A DNA stretch of 47,762 nt, taken from NCBI GenBank assembly GCA_965371245.1, contig CBDUXT010000041.1:1-47762 (forward strand), in the 5' to 3' direction. This DNA comes from CBDUXT01 sp965371245. Lineage in GTDB: Bacteria; Planctomycetota; Phycisphaerae; UBA1845. The translations under genes were made by a program, and so were the position numbers. Numbering within the stretch: position 1 is the stretch's first letter; each line of letters begins with the position of its first letter. Of the stretch, positions 33,469 to 41,323 are shown one piece after another. Below the pieces are notes generated by a model. The model made no database searches. It had not been told where the DNA came from and saw nothing but the letters and a program-made list of their open reading frames with translations.

Positions 33469-34506
33469 ATGAGCGGAGTTGAGCGAGTAACTCGATTTCA
33501 GGCAGCGTATATAGCCCATCTGAACCGTGCCATCGCCGGGATGCCCCTTCATCACCATGAAACTCTCCGCAGCGTGCTGACTCATCCCGGCCTTGTGGAG
33601 CAGGTCGGCGCCGTTCTCGCAAAGAAATCCGCGCAAACAGAGGCGGATGGTGAGTATCACAACGCGATCATCGGTCGTCCGACGAGCGGATCAGCGGCGA
33701 ACTTCACCGTTTTCGAGATCGGATGCACACCATCGGCGTCCCACTTTGAGGAGCACTGGGGCCAGCTCGGTTACGACTCCTACCAGGACTATGTGGCCGG
33801 CATATTATACAACGACGGTAAGGGTCTTGATCTTTACAAGCTGACAACAGGACAGCCGGTTCCGGAGGAGATGTCACCAGATTTCGTTGATCAGTTCATT
33901 ATTGGGCATGTCTTGTGCGACCTCGAGAGCAACACACTGTTGATGTCGCTACTATGGATGCTAGCGGACGGGCGGTTGGCGATATTTCCGCCGGAACTCC
34001 TTGGCGGGATGATCATTTCACGCGACGATATACAAGCACAGCGTTGCGAGAGACTTCTTCACCAGATCATCGTCAAGGCAGACAAGGCAGGAGGTCTTTC
34101 AAGAATTCAAGGTCGCATTGCCTTCGCTGTTGACGGCTACAATGACGACGACCGAGAGCTGTTCGAGATTCCAGAAGTCAAGACGTATTTCCGTAAGCTC
34201 GACAAGATTGCGCCCCACTTCCTGTTCTTCATTGCTAGCGAGGAGAACGGCGCATATGTTCGCCTCTTCGTTAAGATGTTCATCAATCCCGAGTTCTTCT
34301 CTTCGCCGGACCCCCCACGGAGTGTTGTCGATGAGTTCATCACGTTTATCCTCACTAGACTGAACTGTGTGGCAGACTATTGCGAGCAAAACGCAGAGCA
34401 CGAAGAACATCCACTTGATCCTGTCATGACGATCCACCACACCTATCGTTCATGTGGATACCTGATTGACAGAGGCGAGGCACAAGCCGTTCTTGACGCT
34501 CGTTGA
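33469..34506 (+). CDS. Unknown 345-residue protein in the accessory region
   Basis: I do not recognise a firm family. The C-terminal half has the pattern FAVDGYNDDDRELFEIPEVK (about 223-242) followed by a hydrophobic HFLFFIASEENG. From memory, a GYDDDPRELxEIPEV motif occurs in uncharacterised bacterial proteins sometimes labelled CRR6-like; that is a weak link. The N-terminal half (VFEIGCTPSASHFEEHWGQL, DSYQDYVAGIL) is unlike anything I know. No membrane segment or signal peptide is visible. The start is uncertain; a later Met at residue 25 is possible. It holds the same place in its unit as the OLD nuclease does in the neighbouring unit, so a defence role is a reasonable guess only. Confidence 0.7.
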   Translation: MSGVERVTRFQAAYIAHLNRAIAGMPLHHHETLRSVLTHPGLVEQVGAVLAKKSAQTEADGEYHNAIIGRPTSGSAANFTVFEIGCTPSASHFEEHWGQLGYDSYQDYVAGILYNDGKGLDLYKLTTGQPVPEEMSPDFVDQFIIGHVLCDLESNTLLMSLLWMLADGRLAIFPPELLGGMIISRDDIQAQRCERLLHQIIVKADKAGGLSRIQGRIAFAVDGYNDDDRELFEIPEVKTYFRKLDKIAPHFLFFIASEENGAYVRLFVKMFINPEFFSSPDPPRSVVDEFITFILTRLNCVADYCEQNAEHEEHPLDPVMTIHHTYRSCGYLIDRGEAQAVLDAR

Positions 34507-34844
34507 CCAATACCTGAACAAGACCCAGTGGCGCCGCGACCGCGGCACCGAGGCGATGAGTATTGAACGGGATTGGTGCCTCCATCGATTGGAATCGCGC
34601 CGCGCCTCAATGTAGCTCAACAGGCAAGATCTCCCATCGAAGAAGACTTGACTGGTCACCTCGCTTGGGTCGCAAGGATCCGCCTCGCTGATTGGCAAAC
34701 GTAGGTCACGCAAGGGGACTTTTTGCTGCGACGATCGCGGAAGGAACGTTTCCGGCTCTTGTTGACGGATCCTTACCTGAATTGCGCGGCCGCTCACATG
34801 TCGAACACATGGAAAACGCAGCCCTGGCATGACCAGGAGGCAAC
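34507..34844. other. Gene-free stretch between unknown gene and integrase
   Basis: A minus-strand open frame (34,450-34,830) overlaps the end of the unknown gene and has an unlikely composition; I do not accept it. Nothing else is seen. Confidence 0.4.
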
Positions 34845-36083
34845 CTATCCAGCACGAACCGACACCTCGTTGTCCCCTGTCATGTTCTCGGAAGCCGTCC
34901 CCAACACCGCATCAACGACCCACCGCGCCTTGTCCGCCATCGAGTCGTCCACCGTCAAGTAGAACTCGGCGGTCGTCGAAATGTCCGAGTGGCCGAGGAG
35001 CTGCTTCACGACGTGCATCGGGAGATGCGCCGCCCAGTTCGTGCCGCACGACTTGCGTAGGGCGTGGATTGTTAGCTTCTCGTGGCCGTCGATTCCGGCA
35101 CGGCGGGCGTGGACGCGCAGATCACGAATCAGATTGTTGGCGAGATAGTCGTTTAACCACGGCACCCCTTGCTCTTGATGGCGACGCCAACGCTCAAGCA
35201 CGCGTTGGTAACGCTCGGGTGTGAGCAAGATGAGCGGCGATCCGGCCGGTCGGGCGCGGAGCCAGTCGGTCAGGATCGATAGAGTGTGCCTTGGAATTGG
35301 CACCTGGCGCTCTTCGTGGTCCTTCACATGAAAGGGCGGGAGATCCCAAGTGCCTTTGTGGCCGCGGATCAGCAACATGGCCTGTTCGAAATCGACATCG
35401 GCTTCACGCAGATTCAGAAGCTCGCCGCAGCGCGCACCAGTTGTGAAACCCAAAGAGTAGAACGCCTTCCAGCGTAGGTCCGGCGCGGCGTCAAGAAGTC
35501 GAAGATACTCTTCCGGCGTGATGTAGTGCCAGTCCTTGCGATCGCGCCGTCCGACGCGGAGGGCCTGCACGGAGGCGAACGGATTCGCCGAGAGGTAGCT
35601 CCACCGAACTGCATATTCGAACATCGTCTTGGCGTAGCGGAGAATGGCGTTGCGTGCCGACCGGCTCAGCTCATCGCCTATGCGGTCGGATCGCAGGCTC
35701 CGCACTCCGGCCCAGAACTCAGCGGCCATCTCAGGCGTGATGTCTGACAGCTTGCAGCGCTTCCCGAAGTGTTGTTGAAGGCGTTGACAGGTAACGCCTA
35801 CCGCACGCCTGGTCTTTTCCCGCCACTCGTGATGCCGGCGTTCCTGGTAGAGTTTGCAGAACTCGCCAATCGTTATGTTTGGCGGCGGATCTCGTTGCCT
35901 CCCTCTCGAAAACTCCGCCTGGAGTTGGGCACGAAATCTCTCCGCGTCCCGTTTGAGGCGGAACGACACGCAGTGACGCTTCGCTTTCTCGGTTTCGGGA
36001 TCGATCGCGCCGTTCCATCGCACGCCCCAGCGTCGTTTGTCCCGATAGAGACCAATCTTCGTCGTTCCGTTGATACGGCTCAT
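34845..36083 (-). CDS. Tyrosine recombinase / phage-type integrase
   Basis: The 412-residue protein has an N-terminal arm-binding part (KIGLYRDKRRWGVRWNG), a core-binding SAM-like domain (about 70-180) and the catalytic domain. Catalytic residues are visible: Arg in TTGARCGELLNL (about 224), HALRKS (His and Arg, about 340), LLGHSDISTTAEFYLTV with the second His and the nucleophile Tyr (about 370). It would integrate or excise the element; the tRNA-Lys at 23,638 is a candidate target. An HTH gene lies 131 bp upstream on the same strand. A broken copy lies at 32,064-32,520. Confidence 0.94.
   Translation of the reverse strand: MSRINGTTKIGLYRDKRRWGVRWNGAIDPETEKAKRHCVSFRLKRDAERFRAQLQAEFSRGRQRDPPPNITIGEFCKLYQERRHHEWREKTRRAVGVTCQRLQQHFGKRCKLSDITPEMAAEFWAGVRSLRSDRIGDELSRSARNAILRYAKTMFEYAVRWSYLSANPFASVQALRVGRRDRKDWHYITPEEYLRLLDAAPDLRWKAFYSLGFTTGARCGELLNLREADVDFEQAMLLIRGHKGTWDLPPFHVKDHEERQVPIPRHTLSILTDWLRARPAGSPLILLTPERYQRVLERWRRHQEQGVPWLNDYLANNLIRDLRVHARRAGIDGHEKLTIHALRKSCGTNWAAHLPMHVVKQLLGHSDISTTAEFYLTVDDSMADKARWVVDAVLGTASENMTGDNEVSVRAG
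34894..35151. repeat. 258-bp perfect direct repeat, copy 2
   Basis: Identical to 32,113-32,370, at a spacing of 2,781 bp. It covers codons for the C-terminal catalytic motifs of the intact integrase. Confidence 0.9.
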
Positions 36084-36214
36084 TCGACCACCCGAAGGCG
36101 TTCTTGAAAACGGTCTGACACTTCAACCGGTTCCGATGCGCGATACCGCAGTGTCATCATGTGGCACTCCTGTATCGTTGAGGATATCGATTCCACGCGG
36201 AAGTCAAGCAAGAT

Positions 36215-36496
36215 TCAGCCGGAATCCGCATGATTCTCAGATTGTCGGGCAAGAAACTTCTCCAGCGCCACCCGACGGTACCGAATCCGCCTTCCTACGC
36301 GCACGGCGTGGAGCATGCCTATCTCGCGGTAGCGTCGCAGCGTGAGTTCGGGCTTCTCGGGGCCGTCGCAATCAAGGCGGAGATAACGGATCGCCTCGCT
36401 CTCGGTAAGCAACTCCGGGCACGGCTCAGGCGGGTTGCCAGGAAGGATCGCGGAAACAACGAGAGTGAAGTTAGGCGTCTTCGACGGCTCGTTCAT
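36215..36496 (-). CDS. MerR/excisionase-like helix-turn-helix protein
   Basis: The 93-residue protein has a single winged HTH: LLTESEAIRYLRLD (about 29-42), TLRRYREIGMLHAVRVGRR (about 52-70) and IRYRRVALEKFLARQ. This is the fold of MerR-type excisionases and small DNA-binding proteins, which place the wing residues RVGRRIRYR in DNA. It sits 131 bp upstream of the integrase on the same strand, the typical place of an excisionase or integrase regulator. Confidence 0.8.
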   Translation of the reverse strand: MNEPSKTPNFTLVVSAILPGNPPEPCPELLTESEAIRYLRLDCDGPEKPELTLRRYREIGMLHAVRVGRRIRYRRVALEKFLARQSENHADSG

Positions 36497-36574
36497 CGGC
36501 TCAGGATCCGGGTGGTGTCATCTTGACGTCCACGATTGCGGAATCGCTCGAGTAAAGAGCTTGCACCGCCCACC

Positions 36575-36886
36575 TCACGATGTTGATCTTGCGATCAACG
36601 CTAGGGGCAGCTGGAGCGACACGCGGAGCAGCGCGATGGCAACGACGCAAACACGCAGTCGCCACGCTCCCGCGAGTGGCCGGTTCGGCGCCAGGCGGCT
36701 CCACATCCGCGTGGTTTGCATGAGCGCGCGGTTGACAAGCGGCCTGCCCGCTTCATCGAACTCGCTCAACCAGGGCGTCCTCCATCGTGAACATACGACT
36801 CGGACGACGATGAGCACGACAATGAAGTCGAGCAGCACCGTGAGCCCCTGACAAAGCACAACTAGTGACATGGTGACGACGTTCAT
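36575..36886 (-). CDS. Small YggT-like membrane protein
   Basis: I chose ATG 36884-36886 because GGAGA lies seven bases upstream. The 103-residue protein has two membrane regions (about 5-30 and 80-98) separated by a loop with FDEAGRPLVNRALMQTTRMW. Layout resembles YggT family proteins (membrane helix, polar loop, membrane helix), though the match is by pattern only. It lies 53 bp after the vWA gene and closes the signalling cluster. Confidence 0.55.
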   Translation of the reverse strand: MNVVTMSLVVLCQGLTVLLDFIVVLIVVRVVCSRWRTPWLSEFDEAGRPLVNRALMQTTRMWSRLAPNRPLAGAWRLRVCVVAIALLRVSLQLPLALIARSTS

Positions 36887-36939
36887 ACCGATTCTCCTCA
36901 CGAACGGTGGATGTGATCCGAAGCCATTTCACGGGCACA

Positions 36940-37755
36940 CTAACGGGCAAGCTGCGTCTTGTTGGCGAGCTGAGTATGGTGCTGCACCAAGGTCCGGTGA
37001 TCCTTGATGAACCGATACCGCGGCTGACCGTTCAGCGTCGATGCGATCTCTCTCAATAGATCCTCGTTGACCTCGCCGGGCTCCGGGCCGATCCCGATCA
37101 CATCGATCACGACGCCTCTGGATTTCAGGTGTTCTGCCGTTGCCCGTGGATCGCCGCCCTCGCCATCAGTCAGAAGTACTATTCGCCGAACGGTGCCCTG
37201 GCGGGACCAGTCGAAGTGTTTCCCCGCCTTTTTCAACCCGAGGTCGATGTTGGTTCCTCCACCGATCGTCACCGACTGGATGGCCTGGATGATCTCGCGC
37301 TTCTGCGAATGTAACGGCGACAGACCACGGAGGAGCTTGGCGCGATCATCGAAGACGATGACACTGATTCGATCGCTCGGATCGATCTGATACTTGTTCG
37401 CAACCAGATTCACGCAGGAGCGGATGGCCGCTTCCAGCTTCGTAACGTTGGAGTCAAACTCGTCGCCCATACTTCCGGAGTGATCCACAACCAGTTGAGT
37501 ATCTTCAGGTTGGTCACGGGCTTCCGACACGGCGGTGACGGGGCTGTGTACGACGGTGCCGGCGTCGAAGCTTGCCCGCGCCCGATCGATGACGGTCTTG
37601 GTGTCGAAGCCGCGTACGGGGGGCGATCCGGTTTGAGTGCGCATCACGACCGTGCGACCCTGGATCATGGTCGCGTCGAGTGCCGTACCGCAGCCGGGGC
37701 AGAAGCGCGATCCAGGACTACGGGCGAGATTGCAGTTTGGGCAGTTTGGGTTCAT
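36940..37755 (-). CDS. vWA-domain protein with N-terminal zinc ribbon (TerY-like)
   Basis: The 271-residue protein opens with a zinc ribbon, Cys 5, 8, 19 and 22 (spacing 2-10-2). The vWA domain follows with a complete MIDAS metal site: DHSGSM (about 90), the Thr in GGGTNIDLGL (about 168), and the Asp in LLTDGEGG (about 194). vWA domains bind partner proteins through the metal. AGGAAGG precedes the start, and the kinase-like gene ends 18 bp before. In TerY-P clusters a vWA protein, a kinase and a PP2C occur together, as here. Confidence 0.87.
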   Translation of the reverse strand: MNPNCPNCNLARSPGSRFCPGCGTALDATMIQGRTVVMRTQTGSPPVRGFDTKTVIDRARASFDAGTVVHSPVTAVSEARDQPEDTQLVVDHSGSMGDEFDSNVTKLEAAIRSCVNLVANKYQIDPSDRISVIVFDDRAKLLRGLSPLHSQKREIIQAIQSVTIGGGTNIDLGLKKAGKHFDWSRQGTVRRIVLLTDGEGGDPRATAEHLKSRGVVIDVIGIGPEPGEVNEDLLREIASTLNGQPRYRFIKDHRTLVQHHTQLANKTQLAR

Positions 37756-37773
37756 GGGGTTTCCTTCCTGTTT

Positions 37774-39066
37774 CTATTGGTTGGTATAGATGCCGATATT
37801 GCCGGCGAAACGAATCTCCGCGCCAGGAGCAAGGTGGCATGGGCGGTCGGCGACTTGGCCATCCACGCGGGTCGCGTTGGCGCTGTCCAGATCGCGAACG
37901 GAAACCGTTCCGTTGGCGCAGGCGAGCTGAAGCTGACGTCGGGATACGTGGTAGTCGCGCGGTGCCAAAGCGCCCCGTCCGACGTAGTAATCCCCTTCCG
38001 GAATGCGAAACGTCTCGCCCGTGAGCGGGCCGGCGCGGAACGTAAGTCGATGGTCCCTTGCACCAAACGGACGCAGACAGTCGGGGCACGCCGCGGCCTG
38101 ACCGACGATCCGGCCGCAAGCAAGACACCGGACTGACTGAGGCCCCGTGTGATTGAGCGATGCGCCGCACCGGGGGCAATAGCCGCCTCCGGGAGCGATT
38201 CGAGCCCCGCACGATCGACAGACCGCACCGGGGGTTGGAGCGTCGCGTTTGCCATCCAAGGCCTTCAAGACGGCATCGGCGTTTTGAAATCGGTCCCGTG
38301 GATCCTTTGCGAGCAGTTGCATGCAAACCGCGTCGGCGTGTTCCGGGATCGATGGATGGAGTTGGCGGGGCGTCGGCGGCGTCCATTGACAAACGCTCAG
38401 CATGACGGCTTCGGGGGTTTCCCCCTGGGCGGCGAGTTGGCCGGTTAACAGGTAGTAGTAGATAGCTCCGAGAGCGTAGAGGTCGATGCGATGATCACCG
38501 CAGCGCGGGTCCATGATCTGTTCGGGGGCGACCCAATGAAGCGACCCCTGAAAGCCGTTGCCTTGCGTGATGGTGGCCTCATACGAGAGGCTACAGAGCC
38601 CTAGATCGATGATGTGTATCACCCGCTGATCGTCGATCAGGATGTTCTCCGGCTTGATGTCGCGGTGGGTGACCCCTTTGGTGTGGCAGGCGGAGAGCCC
38701 CTCGGCGATCTGGCGGACGATCAGTTCTGCTTCGTTCGCATCAAGGCGGCCGCCCAGGCGGACCACGTATTGAGCTAGTGTGGGCCCCTCGACGTACGGC
38801 AGAACCATGTAGTGCCGACCGCCCTCTTCGCCTCTGTCGATCGGGTCGATGACGTTGGGATGACCGATGAGCAGTGACGCGGCGCGATCGAAACGGGCCA
38901 GTTCCTGATCGTAGTTCGAAGCCTCCAACGAAGCAGCCAGCGCACGTACGACGACTCTAAGACCGGTTGTGCCGTCTCTTGCCGTCGCAAGGCTCGCCTG
39001 GCCGCCTTCCGGAAGGAGGTCGTCGATCTCGTAGCGACCGAGGATGACATCACCGATCTGCCACAT
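37774..39066 (-). CDS. Kinase-like protein with two zinc ribbons and FHA domain (probable pseudokinase)
   Basis: The 430-residue protein has a Hanks-type kinase domain (about 10-270), two zinc ribbons (about 282-335: CRSCG..CPRCG and CLACG..CPDC) and a C-terminal FHA domain (YYVGRG near 368, HVSRRQ, DLDSANATRVDG). HRDIKPEN (134-141) and VAPEQ are intact. But the ATP-binding Lys is replaced by Arg 41 (VVVRAL), the alpha-C Glu by Ala 62, DFG reads DLG (154-156), and there is no lysine at all before residue 130. By family knowledge this suggests weak or no phosphotransfer. CGGAG lies before the start; the FHA gene ends 12 bp upstream. Confidence 0.88.
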   Translation of the reverse strand: MWQIGDVILGRYEIDDLLPEGGQASLATARDGTTGLRVVVRALAASLEASNYDQELARFDRAASLLIGHPNVIDPIDRGEEGGRHYMVLPYVEGPTLAQYVVRLGGRLDANEAELIVRQIAEGLSACHTKGVTHRDIKPENILIDDQRVIHIIDLGLCSLSYEATITQGNGFQGSLHWVAPEQIMDPRCGDHRIDLYALGAIYYYLLTGQLAAQGETPEAVMLSVCQWTPPTPRQLHPSIPEHADAVCMQLLAKDPRDRFQNADAVLKALDGKRDAPTPGAVCRSCGARIAPGGGYCPRCGASLNHTGPQSVRCLACGRIVGQAAACPDCLRPFGARDHRLTFRAGPLTGETFRIPEGDYYVGRGALAPRDYHVSRRQLQLACANGTVSVRDLDSANATRVDGQVADRPCHLAPGAEIRFAGNIGIYTNQ

Positions 39067-39078
39067 CGTGAATCTCCG

Positions 39079-39681
39079 CTAGGCCTGCTTGCTCGTTGAG
39101 TTCACGAGACGAATCACCGTGCTCCCGACGACGATCTCATCGCCGGGTTCGATGACGACGGGCCGTTGGATCCTGAGCAGCGTGCCGTTGCTGCTCCCGA
39201 GGTCCTCGAGGAAGCAAAGGCCTTGATCCAGACTCGCCCGGGCGTGCCTGTGCGAAACGTAGGTGTCGGCGTGGATGACCACGTCGCAGGTCTCGTCTTT
39301 GCCGATGACGATGGGCGATTCGCCCAGTTTCCGCTCGATCCGATTCCCGTTGCCGTCGTCAAGAACGAGCCGCAGCGTCGACTCCGCCTCATGGCCGCAA
39401 TGAGAGCACACATCCGGCGGCTCGGGAGCCGACGCGAGCGAGAGTTCCCCCGTGCCGCCGGACGGATCCCCGTTCTCAAGAGTGACACAAGGCTCCACGT
39501 CAGGTGGCTTATCTGATCGGACCGACGGTTCTTCCGGTAGGCCTGTGTCCGGCGCCGGCACCTCGGCTGAAGCCAGCGTTAGCGCTTCACCGCACTGTGG
39601 ACAGAAGCGAGCGCCCGACGCACGGGCGACCTCACAGGCCGGGCATTCTTCACTTGTGCGAGTAGATAAGTGCGTGTTCAT
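39079..39681 (-). CDS. Zinc-ribbon FHA-domain protein
   Basis: I chose ATG 39679-39681 since GGAG lies seven bases upstream. The 200-residue protein has a zinc ribbon (Cys 13, 16, 27, 30), an acidic Pro-rich linker with a further CSHC pair near 90, and a C-terminal FHA domain: IVIGKDETCDVVI, VSHRHA, LEDLGSSNGTLL. FHA domains bind phosphothreonine, so it is probably an adaptor for phosphorylated partners. It overlaps the PP2C gene by 32 bp and lies 12 bp before the kinase-like gene. Confidence 0.9.
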   Translation of the reverse strand: MNTHLSTRTSEECPACEVARASGARFCPQCGEALTLASAEVPAPDTGLPEEPSVRSDKPPDVEPCVTLENGDPSGGTGELSLASAPEPPDVCSHCGHEAESTLRLVLDDGNGNRIERKLGESPIVIGKDETCDVVIHADTYVSHRHARASLDQGLCFLEDLGSSNGTLLRIQRPVVIEPGDEIVVGSTVIRLVNSTSKQA

Positions 39682-40564
39682 CCTGATGCTCCTTGCGAAG
39701 GATTCGAAGAGTGTTGGCAACGGCGAGTTCGTAGCCGTGGGTTACGGTTCGAGGGTCGGTGGGGCCGGGGCTATCGGTGTTGGCGCGGTGCTCGTAGAGC
39801 ACGACGGTTGTGTTGTCCTGCGTTCGGCGGGCTAACGCCGAGCGAACGAGCTCGTTCGCAAGCTCTTTCAGGCAAACATGGCCTTCTGGATTCGATTGAA
39901 GGATGTGCTCTATTTGCTTGTCGGTGAGGACGTCGGTAAGGCCATCGGTACACAGCAGTACGAGATCGCCCGGCGAGATCGGCGTGAATCGCACTTCGGG
40001 CCGAAACGATTCTAGTTGGCCAAGGTAGCGTGTGATCGTGTGCGCGGACGGGTGGAATGCCGACTCATCGGGCGTGATCATCCCGAGGGCCAACAACTCG
40101 GCGATTTCGCTATGGTCCCGAGAGAGTCGCGTAAGCGTGCCCTCGTGAAACAGGTAGCACCTAGAGTCGCCGGCCCAGGCGGTGATGAGCATGTCTTTGG
40201 CCACGACCGCACAAACCACGGTGGAAGCCATGCCGGTCTTATCAGGTTGTCCGCCAGCCGCCGCGAGGATCGCCTGGTTGGCGTCGTACAGTGCCTGCGT
40301 GAGGGCCTTTCCAATCCGCTCCAGGCAAACGGGTCCGTCGATCACTTGAAGAAAGCTTGTTGTGAAGAATCCGGACATGGCTACCTGCACGTACGTCGTG
40401 CCCAGAATGCTGGCGACCTCTCCGGCCCTCTCGCCGCCGGCGCCGTCGCAGAGCACGAGGGTTGAAACCTCTTGACCGTCGGGCGCTAGCATGACTGCGG
40501 CGAGAGCGCTGTCCTCGAGGTTTTCTCGTGGGCCGACGTCCTGGTATATGGCCGTGCCAATCAT
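39650..40564 (-). CDS. PP2C-type Ser/Thr protein phosphatase
   Basis: The 304-residue protein has all PP2C metal motifs in order: GPRENLEDS (about 11-19), LCDGAGGERAGEVAS (about 38-52), AWAGDSRCY (about 131-139), SRDHS, CTDGLTDVLTD (about 211-221) and QDNTTVVL (about 258-265). It removes phosphate from Ser/Thr residues with Mn/Mg. I chose ATG 40562-40564, which overlaps the stop of the preceding gene as ATGA; the frame is open upstream without homology. It is the likely counterpart of the kinase/FHA proteins encoded just downstream. Confidence 0.93.
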   Translation of the reverse strand: MIGTAIYQDVGPRENLEDSALAAVMLAPDGQEVSTLVLCDGAGGERAGEVASILGTTYVQVAMSGFFTTSFLQVIDGPVCLERIGKALTQALYDANQAILAAAGGQPDKTGMASTVVCAVVAKDMLITAWAGDSRCYLFHEGTLTRLSRDHSEIAELLALGMITPDESAFHPSAHTITRYLGQLESFRPEVRFTPISPGDLVLLCTDGLTDVLTDKQIEHILQSNPEGHVCLKELANELVRSALARRTQDNTTVVLYEHRANTDSPGPTDPRTVTHGYELAVANTLRILRKEHQDEHALIYSHK

Positions 40565-40791
40565 GAATCTTGCCCCCGATCGCGAGTGAGCACCTTGGCC
40601 AGTGCAACGATCGTGATCGAAATCACGCCGAGCACACACAGCCCGTAGACCCGATCCTCGACGGTTGCGTTCGCCCCGATGTGACGGATCGAACCGATCG
40701 CGCCGACCAGCGGTCGCGGATCTGAGACGGCCAGCGCAACTGCGAGCGCCGCCAGGAACAACACGAAAACATTAGCCCACTTGATGCGCAT
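40561..40791 (-). CDS. Small two-helix membrane protein
   Basis: The 76-residue protein has two membrane segments (NVFVLFLAALAVALAV, about 8-23, and YGLCVLGVISITIVALA, about 52-68). GGAG lies nine bases before ATG 40789-40791. It follows the nuclease-like gene by 4 bp and overlaps PP2C by ATGA, so it is translated with both. It may anchor the complex at the membrane (inference). Confidence 0.75.
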   Translation of the reverse strand: MRIKWANVFVLFLAALAVALAVSDPRPLVGAIGSIRHIGANATVEDRVYGLCVLGVISITIVALAKVLTRDRGQDS

Positions 40792-40795
40792 CGAT

Positions 40796-41323
40796 TCAGA
40801 CTCCGTTCGGGTGTGTGCCCCGGTTGTCCAGGTTGCCATCCGCCGTCGGCGGCCCCGGGGAATACCGTTCATCCTTCTCGGGCCTCGGGTGTGGTTGGTG
40901 ACTTGATGACCTCGTTGCCAACGAAGATGTCAACAATTCGCACCGATCTCTAAGTCGTTTGATGGCAAGACCTAAGGGCAAGATCCAAATCTCGAAGGAT
41001 TCGCATCGATCTCTCTTGCCGCTTGGGGCTCTGACGATGCCCTGAACTCGGCGGGCCAGCTCGCGGTTCGGCATGACGATCACCAACAGATCCACGCCGA
41101 GGGCCTTAGCTTTCTTGATGTCATTGCCGACCCGTTGGGTTGAACATTCTGCCTCGATCGCGAGGCGACGGTCCTCGACGATGGCGAACAGATCGATAAA
41201 CCCAACGGTGCGACCTTCCTTTCGAACTGGGTGTTCAAACCGGAGACGAGCCTGGTAACCCGAAAGCAACTCGGCCACTTCGCCGAGCAGGACGTGGTTG
41301 TGAAGGAATCCCCCGCGCGGCAT
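40796..41323 (-). CDS. PD-(D/E)XK-like nuclease partner of the HerA-like ATPase
   Basis: The 175-residue protein has GFIDLFAIVEDRRLAIEAE (about 41-59): an Asp, a beta-strand gap and an ExE in place of the usual ExK, followed by a helix (GNDIKKAKALGVD) and the strand LLVIVMPN. This is the core layout of restriction-endonuclease-like folds that use IExE. The last 45 residues are polar and low in complexity. Its ATG overlaps the stop of the HerA-like gene (TAATG), implying a fixed ratio of the two products. HerA with a nuclease partner is known from DNA-end processing and from defence systems. Confidence 0.7.
   Translation of the reverse strand: MPRGGFLHNHVLLGEVAELLSGYQARLRFEHPVRKEGRTVGFIDLFAIVEDRRLAIEAECSTQRVGNDIKKAKALGVDLLVIVMPNRELARRVQGIVRAPSGKRDRCESFEIWILPLGLAIKRLRDRCELLTSSLATRSSSHQPHPRPEKDERYSPGPPTADGNLDNRGTHPNGV

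Noticed and set aside
34450..34830. 126-codon minus-strand frame
   Set aside because: It overlaps the end of the unknown gene, has unlikely composition and no start context.
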